A DNA stretch of 5,364 nt, taken from Bacteroidota bacterium (GTDB taxonomy: Bacteria; Bacteroidota; Bacteroidia; Bacteroidales; VadinHA17). The translations under genes were made by a program, and so were the position numbers. Below are positions 1 to 5,364 of the stretch, piece by piece. The notes under the pieces are model-generated. The model saw nothing but the letters and a program-made list of their open reading frames with translations, ran no database searches and had not been told where the DNA came from. Location: positions 1 to 5,364 of the forward strand of contig JAEYZD010000024.1 in assembly GCA_023430725.1 (NCBI GenBank), read 5' to 3'. Numbering within the stretch: the stretch's first letter is position 1; every line of letters starts with the position of its first letter.

Positions 1-393
1 GCCGTCAGTCCTGAATGTACCTGTTGCCTTCCATGGATTCCAGACGCCCCTGGGAACTGATCCGTCAGCAATATAACTGTTGGCTCCGGTTACCGAGTAG
101 GGAGTGAATATCATCTGCAGTGCACATGATTCCCACGGCTCGAGTACGTTGATCTCGAACTTGATCTCCCCGTCTTTCAGGTCACCTGTATAGATGGGTA
201 CATCAGGCCGGCCGTTGGCCTGGGGCCAGAGGTTAAAGCTGAAGCCGTCCTCGTTCCACGTTACACCTGCGCCTCCCGCAAGAGCACCCGAAAACCTGAC
301 ATAGTTGCCTGATATGCCAGCAGGGTTTGAGCTGCCAAGAACCCCCGAACGCCATCCTCCGGCAGCTGTCAGATCATCAAAGTTGAGGATGAT
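1..393 (-). other. Putative C-terminal glycan-binding domain (SGBP_B_XBD-like), incomplete
   Basis: Residues about 219-349 of the SGBP-like protein follow the second IPT-like fold. They open with a hydrophobic strand and N-F-D-D-L, then G-G-W, a pattern I associate with the xyloglucan-binding-domain family of SGBP-B proteins. The domain is rich in Trp, Tyr and Phe and in Gly/Asn turns, as expected for a beta-sandwich that stacks sugars on aromatic side chains. The last strands lie beyond the left edge. Assignment is by pattern only; a profile search could instead place it with another beta-sandwich carbohydrate-binding fold. Confidence 0.55.
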
Positions 394-1047
394 GTTCCTG
401 TCATCGCGGAAGAAGAAGCGTGAACGGGTGGTCCCGTAAAGCGACTTGACCTGTATCTGGCCCGGACCTACACCCGGAGGAACAGTCACATGAATCTCGT
501 TTATCGTGAAATTCACTATTGTTCCGGGGATGTTTCCGGGGAAGAGAACAGTAAGCGGTGATGCAGGGTCATCAACGAAATAGTTACCCCTGATTACAGC
601 CGTACCACCGTCTTCAACATACTCGCACAGCATCCTGTCAACCAGCGGAGCAGGAACGTCCACCCCGAAAGTATACTTCAGAGTATCCTTTTTGTTCATG
701 TTGATGAGATACAGATAGTTAGTAACTGTGGATGGGATCACTTCCGGTACCGAGACCAGGATGGATGTAGCGGTCACCAGGTTCGGATTCAGGGCAGCTC
801 TCTGGTCATTGAACCAGATCTCATCGACAAAACCAAGGTTTTTCCCTATGATGGCAATGTTGTCTCCCATAAAGGCATGAGCCACCAGTGAGTCGGATTT
901 GGCCGGATCAGTCTTCCGGATATAGAAGATCTCAGGCATCAGCATATCTTCCTCATTGCCTTCGCATGCCTGGAATAAGATTCCTGCAGCCCCCGTAACA
1001 AGCAGCAGCAGAAATGCAGATAATGTATTATTGATTATCTTTTTCAT
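1..1047 (-). CDS. Surface glycan-binding lipoprotein, SGBP-B-like with IPT/TIG domains (3' end cut off by the window)
   Basis: The frame is open from an ATG at 1047 to the left edge, giving 349 residues and no stop, so the C-terminus is missing. Residues 1-27 form a lipoprotein signal: two lysines, a hydrophobic run and F25-Q26-A27-C28. The sequence after Cys28 (EGNEED) is acidic, like the Bacteroidota export signal for surface lipoproteins. Residues about 37-130 and 131-214 read as two IPT/TIG-like immunoglobulin folds, with G-x-N-hydrophobic turns such as IIGKNLG and IRGNYF. From about residue 219 (NFDDL, then GGW) it resembles the C-terminal domain of SGBP-B proteins (Pfam SGBP_B_XBD). Trp232, Trp264, Trp274, Trp305, Trp336 and Trp339 are candidate sugar-stacking residues. 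It lies 11 bases after the SusD-like gene, the usual slot for a SusE/SusF or SGBP-B gene. Family members are roughly 400-500 residues long, so some 50-150 are probably missing. The binding role is inferred; the ligand is unknown, and the domain name does not prove xyloglucan. This start is chosen because the signal peptide begins at once. Confidence 0.85.
   Translation of the reverse strand, partial: MKKIINNTLSAFLLLLVTGAAGILFQACEGNEEDMLMPEIFYIRKTDPAKSDSLVAHAFMGDNIAIIGKNLGFVDEIWFNDQRAALNPNLVTATSILVSVPEVIPSTVTNYLYLINMNKKDTLKYTFGVDVPAPLVDRMLCEYVEDGGTAVIRGNYFVDDPASPLTVLFPGNIPGTIVNFTINEIHVTVPPGVGPGQIQVKSLYGTTRSRFFFRDDRNIILNFDDLTAAGGWRSGVLGSSNPAGISGNYVRFSGALAGGAGVTWNEDGFSFNLWPQANGRPDVPIYTGDLKDGEIKFEINVLEPWESCALQMIFTPYSVTGANSYIADGSVPRGVWNPWKATGTFRTDG
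964..1047 (-). other. Lipoprotein signal peptide and lipidated cysteine of the SGBP-like protein
   Basis: Codons 1-28 encode a signal peptide ending in the lipobox F-Q-A-C, with the TGC codon of Cys28 at 966-964. Phe at -3 and Gln at -2 depart from the usual L-[AS]-[GA]-C, although Leu24 at -4, Ala at -1 and the Cys are in place. The next residues, E-G-N-E-E-D, give the acidic patch that in Bacteroidota is known to route lipoproteins to the outer face of the outer membrane. Signal peptidase II cleavage before Cys28 is inferred. Confidence 0.75.
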
Positions 1048-1058
1048 ATCATTATCGT
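1048..1058 (-). promoter_or_regulatory. 11-base gap and translation leader between the SusD-like and SGBP-like genes
   Basis: Between the TAG stop of the SusD-like gene and the ATG at 1047 the minus strand reads ACGATAATGAT. It has no GGAGG-like Shine-Dalgarno motif and is A/T-rich, as is common in Bacteroidota, where A-rich leaders replace a strong Shine-Dalgarno pairing. An ATG inside the gap is out of frame and meets TGA two codons later. The gap is too short for a promoter or terminator, which supports cotranscription and probably translational coupling. Confidence 0.6.
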
Positions 1059-2666
1059 CTATTTTGTGTAATAGGGTTGAGGGTCCTCATCAAGCAGCGG
1101 ATCCTGAAGCACCTCGGAAGCAGGAATCGGAAGGAACATCTTATCCTCTGTGAAACCGGTCACCCTGACGAGGTTACCAGGTATGGTTCCCCTGTTCTGG
1201 GCTTCGATGATCTGTTTGGCTCTGGCAAAACCCTGACGGGTAATATCGAACCAGTAGTCGCCTTCAAATGCAAATTCCACGCGGCGTTCCTTCATGATGT
1301 CATCAATTGTCAGGACACTCTTTGTGGGCAGCCCTGCGCGGAGACGCACCTTGTTGAATGCATCGAGAGCCGTTGCGTCGGCAGTTGTTGCACTTGTTCC
1401 CAGTGTGGCTTCGGCATAGATAAGAAGGATATCCGCATAGCGAAGCATCATGAAATTGATGCCTGTGTTCATGCCGATAACCTGTTCTCCGCCGTATTTC
1501 TGTCCCGGACCAACGACGTACTTGGCTATTGTCGACCTGGTACCGTTGAGCGAGCCTCCCTGGTTGGCCGGCTGGATTGTATCATACCTGAACCCGTCCT
1601 TCATGAACTCGTTGTAGGCAGCATCGTTTGCTGCGAAGGATCCGTCAGCCTGTGGCAGCTTCTGGGGCTTCCATGAAGGCATGGTCCATCCATGTTCCAT
1701 GATGGAGCCGGCCCTCCTTTTGTCATTGGGTTCATAGGCAGCCCTGAGATCAAGAGAAGGCCTGTAGAGCTCCCACATCTGTGCCTCATCCGTCTGAAGG
1801 CTACCTGGGCCGCGGTCAGGGTTGAGCTGGTTGCCCGATCCCCATGGATTCATTGTGGCCTGGTGCTGTACCGCAAACAGAGTTTCGATATTGTTGTTGT
1901 TTTCGCTGGAGTTGAACATTGCCCGGTAATCGGGGAAGAGATCATACTGCTCTGACTCTATGACTTCCCATGCCTTGGCCTTTGCATTGGCATAGTCCTT
2001 CTGATAGAGATAAAGCTTGGCCATCATACCCTTTGCGGAGTATTTGGTCACCCTGCCCGGAACATCAGTTTCGGGAAGCCCTGCTTCTGCAAGCTGAAGC
2101 TCTTCAAGGGCGAAGCGGAGAACATCCTCCTGGAAATAACGGGGAATGTTGAAATCACCCGTGAGCGCAATTGAACCCGGATCGGTGACGATGGGAGCAT
2201 GGCCCCAGATGCGCGCGATGTAGAAATAGACTGTTCCCCTGAGGAAATGACACTCGGCAATTGCCGGATCAAGAATGGAGGCGTCACCGCCGTCAGCCTT
2301 CTTCTGCTCAAAGGTTGCTATAAGGGAGCTTGTCCATCCGTTAACCTTGTAAAAGGCTTTCCATGAATCTGAGAGACGCACCGAGGTGGCGGATACGGTC
2401 AGCTGCTGGAAAGGGGTGTCATCACCGTTCCAGGTATGCTCATTACCTGCCATTATCTCTCCTATGCAGTCCAGTGCACGGGCCTCATAGCCTGACCATG
2501 CGAGTCCTGAATAGATTGTGCTCGTCGCAGCCCTTACCTCGTCTGCAGTATTGTAATAGTTGCTCACCGTGAGACCCGAAAGCGAGGGGCGCTCGATGAA
2601 CGACTCGCTGCATGATGCAAGTGTTGCGGCCAGGATTGCAATAAAGTATATAAATCTGTTTTTCAT
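1059..2666 (-). CDS. SusD/RagB-family nutrient-binding outer-membrane lipoprotein
   Basis: This complete 535-residue protein is of normal length for the family. SusD proteins cap the SusC barrel as a hinged lid and help capture the glycan. Residues 1-18 are a signal peptide with a canonical lipobox L16-A17-S18-C19, followed by the typical S-E-S-F-I-E-R-P start. Family landmarks appear in order: the helix ECHFLRGTVYFY near 138-149 with GHAPIVTD (155-162); TPR-like helices at about 208-238; the Asn-rich N-N-N-N-I-E-T-L-F (256-264); LRYADILLIYAEA (408-420); N-K-V-R-L-R-A-G-L-P (438-447); ERRVEFAFEGDYWFDITRQG (460-479); and FLPIPASEVLQDPLL near the C-terminus (511-525). The gene begins 18 bases after the SusC-like stop and is followed 11 bases later by the SGBP-like gene. 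The ATG at 2666 is preferred because the signal peptide starts there. No frameshift or missing family motif is apparent. The fold is certain, but the glycan cannot be read from the sequence. Confidence 0.97.
   Translation of the reverse strand: MKNRFIYFIAILAATLASCSESFIERPSLSGLTVSNYYNTADEVRAATSTIYSGLAWSGYEARALDCIGEIMAGNEHTWNGDDTPFQQLTVSATSVRLSDSWKAFYKVNGWTSSLIATFEQKKADGGDASILDPAIAECHFLRGTVYFYIARIWGHAPIVTDPGSIALTGDFNIPRYFQEDVLRFALEELQLAEAGLPETDVPGRVTKYSAKGMMAKLYLYQKDYANAKAKAWEVIESEQYDLFPDYRAMFNSSENNNNIETLFAVQHQATMNPWGSGNQLNPDRGPGSLQTDEAQMWELYRPSLDLRAAYEPNDKRRAGSIMEHGWTMPSWKPQKLPQADGSFAANDAAYNEFMKDGFRYDTIQPANQGGSLNGTRSTIAKYVVGPGQKYGGEQVIGMNTGINFMMLRYADILLIYAEATLGTSATTADATALDAFNKVRLRAGLPTKSVLTIDDIMKERRVEFAFEGDYWFDITRQGFARAKQIIEAQNRGTIPGNLVRVTGFTEDKMFLPIPASEVLQDPLLDEDPQPYYTK
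2610..2666 (-). other. Lipoprotein signal peptide and lipidated cysteine of the SusD-like protein
   Basis: Codons 1-19 encode M-K-N-R, a hydrophobic stretch and the lipobox L-A-S-C, with the TGC codon of Cys19 at 2612-2610. The lipobox matches the signal peptidase II consensus well. The residues after Cys (S-E-S-F-I-E) carry two glutamates but no continuous acidic run, in contrast to the neighbouring SGBP-like protein. Confidence 0.88.
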
Positions 2667-2684
2667 GATCTTGGTTTTTAGTCA
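2667..2684 (-). promoter_or_regulatory. 18-base gap and A-rich translation leader between the SusC-like and SusD-like genes
   Basis: On the minus strand the gap reads TGACTAAAAACCAAGATC, directly after the TAA stop of the SusC-like gene. TAA is followed at once by an in-frame TGA, so the transporter ends on tandem stops. The leader is A-rich and lacks a Shine-Dalgarno motif, consistent with Bacteroidota initiation. The spacing leaves no room for a separate promoter, so the pair is read as one transcript. Confidence 0.6.
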
Positions 2685-5364
2685 TTAAAACTCAACACTC
2701 ACACCGCCCATATATGTGCGCGGATTCGGATAGTGGCCTGCATCAACGTTCATAAGCCTGATGCTGTTGTTATATGCACCCACCTCAGGATCATAGCCTG
2801 AATAACCGGTGAAGGTGTAGAGGTTCTGAACCGTGACATACAACCTAAGGCTGTTCATCTTAACCTTGCTGATCAGCGTCTTCGGCAGCCTGTAGCCGAG
2901 GGTTATGTTCTGTATGCGGACAAAGGAGCCGTCTTCAACATAACGGTCAGACATAGCCGTGTTGTTCGTGTTTGTATTGGTGAACCTCGGAAGGGCACCG
3001 TCTTTGTTGGTGGCCGTATAGCGGTCCATAACGGCAGTCGACTGGTTGTAATAGACGTTGTTCATCCTCTCCAGCTGCCATTTCATGAAGTTGAACACTT
3101 CGGCACCGTAGCTTCCCTGCAGGAAGACAGAGAGATCGATGTTCCTGTACCGGAGGTTGTTCGTGAAACCGAATGTGAAGTCAGGTATCGGGCTTCCTAT
3201 GAAGGTCAGGTCCTTGGAGTCAATTATCTTGTCTCCGTTCTGATCCTTGTACCTTACATCACCGAGCCATGTCTCATTCTCAGCCACTCCTGAGCCAAAC
3301 TGCGGATAAGAGGCCGCCAGTTCTGCTTCCGTACGGAAAAGGCCGTCGGTTTCCAGACCCCAGAATGTACCGACTGCATAGCCGGGCACAGTATGGGTGA
3401 TCAGGTAGTTGTCATAGTAGAGCTTCCCGTCAATCGAGGAAGACTCATTGATCAGCTTGTCAAGCACGTTTTTATAATGTGAGAAAATGACCGAGGTATT
3501 CCATGAGAAGTTGGGCTTCACAATGTTGCGCGTAACAAGGCTGAGGTCAATCCCGGTGTTGGTCATCTGGCCGACGTTCCCGATCGGAGCCTTGAGGTCG
3601 TTCCATGCATCGCCTATACCCAGCAGCGCAGGACCTGTGCTGAAGAGCAGCATGTTGGATGTGATCTTCTTGTACAGGTCAACAGTCAGGTCAATACGGC
3701 CGTTGATGAATCCGAAGTCAATCCCTCCGTTGTAGGTGATTACCGATTCCCAGCCGAGGTCAGGGTTGGCAATACCGGCAATGAAGTTGGTTGATGCCGT
3801 TCCCACCTGACCGAAGCCAGTCGGTCCGGGCCAGAAGTTTACGTTCGATGTATAGGGAGGATTGGGTGCTCCGCCGGGGAGGTTCTGGTTTCCAACGGCA
3901 CCGGCGCCAAGCCTGATCTTCATGTAGTTCATCACGTTGGCCCAGTTGGAGGCGAAATTTTCATTGGTCACCGTCCAGCCTACCGATGCTCCCGGGAAGA
4001 AACCCCATTTATTGTTGGGACCGAAGTTGGCGGATCCGTCACCCCTGTAGCTCAGGGAGACCGAATACCGATCATCAAAGGTGTAGTTCCCCCTGACGAA
4101 GTATGACTCCATCGCCCAGTCGCCCTTGCCGCCGGTCAGGTCCCAGGTAAGCTTGTCTGTTCCTCCTGCATTCATGTCAAGAATATTGTTCTGCAGGTCG
4201 ACCTTCTTGCCACCCATCTGCTCCCAGTACGAGTACTGGGCTTCATGACCGCCGGTGAACGCCAGCTTGTGCTTTCCGAAGGTCTTGTTGTAGTTCAGGT
4301 AGTTCCTGACTGCATAATAATAGGAGTTGTTGCGGTTGTCATAGAGCTGTGCCTGCAGCGAACGTGTTCCTATATTGGCCTCATACTGGAAAGCAATGTT
4401 GTTTCTCATTCCCAGGGTGTAGGAGAACTCGTTCCTGAGTGACAGCCCCTCCATGAAGATTATATCGGCATAAATATTACCGAATATCTGGCTCTGGACC
4501 GTCCTGTTGCCCCGGCTGCTGCTTGTTGCAACGGGGTTGTCGGCAGTGTATGCATAGCCTCCCACCGTATAATTGCCGGCCCATGTCCCGTCAAGATTCT
4601 TTACCGGGATGAGGGGGTTCTGGAGTGTCGACCACCATATTGTACTCTCCGCAGCATCTGCCAGTGTGACATTCTGTATACTCCTGGTGATGTTCGAGCT
4701 TACCCCTGCCCTCAGCCAGCTCTTTACCTGGCTGTCAAGATTGAAACGGGTAGAGTAACGCTTGAAGTCAGATCCTATCAGGATACCTTCCTGGTCAAAA
4801 TAGCCTGCGGAGAAGTAATAGCTTGTGTTTTCCTTGCCGCCGGATATGCCAAGCTGGTGATCAGTTGTATACCCCTGGCGGAAGATTGCATCCTGCCAGT
4901 TGGTACCTTCGCCAAGCAATGACGGGTCAGCGAATTCCTCCGTGGGGGTATAGCCCGGACCGAGCTCAGCAATGACCTCATTCTGATACCGGGCGAACTC
5001 TCTCAGATTCATGACATCGAGAGTCCTGTATACATCCTGTATCCCGTAGGAGGCATCATAGGTGACCTTGCCGTCACCGGCTTTCCCCTTCTTGGTGGTT
5101 ATGAGGAGCACACCGTTGGCAGCCTGTGAACCGTAGATAGCCTGCGCCGAGGCATCCTTGAGTACATCAATTGATTCGATGTCATTTGGGTTCATCGTGG
5201 CCAGGAAGCTGTTCTGGGTCTGTCCGTCCGAACCGCCAAGACCGTCATAGCCCGTGTTCTCAACATTGTTGGAGGTGAAGGGAACCCCGTCAATCACTAT
5301 TAGCGGGTCATTGCTGTTGATTGAGGTTATACCCCTGACCCTGACAGAGACACCTCCTCCGGGC
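2685..5364 (-). CDS. SusC/RagA-family TonB-dependent outer-membrane transporter (5' end cut off by the window)
   Basis: The frame is open from the right edge to a TAA at 2687-2685, giving 892 visible residues; the family is usually about 1,000-1,100. The missing part should hold the signal peptide, a carboxypeptidase-regulatory-like or STN domain and the TonB box. Visible residues 1-29 (P-G-G-G-V-S-V-R-V-R-G, then V-I-D-G-V-P-F) and 57-88 (N-P-N-D-I-E-S-I-D-V-L-K-D-A-S, then A-I-Y-G-S) are the plug and SusC signature. The rest is a 22-strand-type barrel rich in alternating aromatic strands and Asn/Gly loops, with D-Q-N-G-D-K-I-I-D at 707-715, FVRIQNITLGYRLP at 814-827 and a final V-E-F, whose terminal Phe is typical of outer-membrane barrels. 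It imports substrate with energy from TonB-ExbBD and pairs with the SusD-like lipoprotein 18 bases downstream. The GTG at 5297 encodes the internal Val of V-I-D-G-V-P and is not a start. Family-level confidence is very high; the substrate is unknown. Confidence 0.97.
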   Translation of the reverse strand, partial: PGGGVSVRVRGITSINSNDPLIVIDGVPFTSNNVENTGYDGLGGSDGQTQNSFLATMNPNDIESIDVLKDASAQAIYGSQAANGVLLITTKKGKAGDGKVTYDASYGIQDVYRTLDVMNLREFARYQNEVIAELGPGYTPTEEFADPSLLGEGTNWQDAIFRQGYTTDHQLGISGGKENTSYYFSAGYFDQEGILIGSDFKRYSTRFNLDSQVKSWLRAGVSSNITRSIQNVTLADAAESTIWWSTLQNPLIPVKNLDGTWAGNYTVGGYAYTADNPVATSSSRGNRTVQSQIFGNIYADIIFMEGLSLRNEFSYTLGMRNNIAFQYEANIGTRSLQAQLYDNRNNSYYYAVRNYLNYNKTFGKHKLAFTGGHEAQYSYWEQMGGKKVDLQNNILDMNAGGTDKLTWDLTGGKGDWAMESYFVRGNYTFDDRYSVSLSYRGDGSANFGPNNKWGFFPGASVGWTVTNENFASNWANVMNYMKIRLGAGAVGNQNLPGGAPNPPYTSNVNFWPGPTGFGQVGTASTNFIAGIANPDLGWESVITYNGGIDFGFINGRIDLTVDLYKKITSNMLLFSTGPALLGIGDAWNDLKAPIGNVGQMTNTGIDLSLVTRNIVKPNFSWNTSVIFSHYKNVLDKLINESSSIDGKLYYDNYLITHTVPGYAVGTFWGLETDGLFRTEAELAASYPQFGSGVAENETWLGDVRYKDQNGDKIIDSKDLTFIGSPIPDFTFGFTNNLRYRNIDLSVFLQGSYGAEVFNFMKWQLERMNNVYYNQSTAVMDRYTATNKDGALPRFTNTNTNNTAMSDRYVEDGSFVRIQNITLGYRLPKTLISKVKMNSLRLYVTVQNLYTFTGYSGYDPEVGAYNNSIRLMNVDAGHYPNPRTYMGGVSVEF
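3219..3245 (-). other. Calcium-loop-like D-x-N-x-D motif in the SusC-like barrel
   Basis: Visible residues 707-715 read D-Q-N-G-D-K-I-I-D, preceded by G-D-V-R-Y-K and followed by S-K-D-L and I-G-S-P-I-P-D. The spacing of Asp707, Asn709, Asp711 and Asp715 resembles an EF-hand or dockerin-type calcium loop. The block recurs across SusC proteins in this part of the barrel, so it supports the family call. Metal binding itself is inferred. Confidence 0.6.
5100..5195 (-). other. SusC/RagA signature region in the plug domain
   Basis: Visible residues 57-88 contain N-P-N-D-I-E-S-I-D-V-L-K-D-A-S, A-I-Y-G-S and A-A-N-G-V-L-L-I. This is the conserved block that defines SusC/RagA transporters (TIGR04057-type region) and lies near the end of the plug. 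The common Y-G-S-R-G-A-N form is Y-G-S-Q-A-A-N here, a variation I regard as within the normal family range. Confidence 0.9.

Noticed and set aside
59..68. A short sequence, gatccgtcag, that recurs at about 1640.
   Set aside because: Both copies encode A-D-G-S on the minus strand in two unrelated proteins. Ten bases with shared codon choice is coincidence, not a repeat element.
1077..1676. A 199-codon open frame on the plus strand opposite the SusD-like gene, rich in cysteine.
   Set aside because: It lies wholly antisense to a gene with clear family motifs along its full length, has no recognisable domain, and its Cys content follows from the opposite-strand codons. It is a shadow frame.
2485..2685. 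A 66-codon minus-strand frame starting at the ATG that overlaps the transporter stop.
   Set aside because: It overlaps the start of the SusD-like gene in another frame and has no signal peptide or domain. The overlapping SusD frame has a complete signal peptide and family motifs.
2975..3000. A low-complexity Asn/Thr stretch (T-N-T-N-T-N-N-T) in the transporter that might suggest a repeat or slippage site.
   Set aside because: It is short, in frame and located in a barrel loop region where Asn/Thr-rich sequence is usual for SusC proteins. The frame continues intact on both sides.
4223..4240. A perfect inverted repeat, CCCAGTAC-GA-GTACTGGG, inside the transporter gene.
   Set aside because: It encodes part of a normal barrel stretch (Q-Y-S-Y-W), and about one 8-base perfect hairpin of this kind is expected by chance in a window this size. 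There is no T-run or gene boundary nearby, so it is not a terminator.

Overview
The window is an incomplete piece of a Bacteroidota (Bacteroidetes) glycan-uptake locus. All three recognisable genes lie on the minus strand, so transcription runs from the right edge to the left edge. The evidence for the phylum is the SusC/SusD gene pair, lipoproteins with a Bacteroidota-style acidic stretch after the lipidated cysteine, and A-rich gene leaders without a Shine-Dalgarno motif. Base composition is near 50% G+C by eye, higher than in typical gut Bacteroides. This would fit an environmental Bacteroidales or Cytophagia-like lineage, but I cannot place it further.

Layout in the direction of transcription: (1) 5364-2685, a SusC/RagA-family TonB-dependent outer-membrane transporter that lacks its N-terminus because the gene starts beyond the right edge; (2) 2666-1059, a complete 535-residue SusD-family surface lipoprotein; (3) 1047-1, the first 349 codons of a surface lipoprotein with IPT/TIG-like domains followed by a region resembling the C-terminal domain of SGBP-B glycan-binding proteins, which runs off the left edge. 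The genes are separated by only 18 and 11 bases, with no room for an internal promoter or terminator, so they are almost certainly one operon. More than 99% of the window is coding.

By family knowledge, SusC forms the beta-barrel with a TonB-driven plug. SusD sits over the barrel as a substrate-capturing lid. The third protein is an accessory surface binder of the SusE/SusF or SGBP-B type. Together they would bind an oligo- or polysaccharide at the cell surface and import it to the periplasm. No glycoside hydrolase, sensor, sigma factor or anti-sigma factor is visible, so neither the glycan nor the regulator can be named from this window. I found no RNA gene, mobile element, CRISPR array or significant repeat, and nothing that looks like a new biological system. 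The main points to carry forward are the two genes cut by the window edges and the unresolved substrate.
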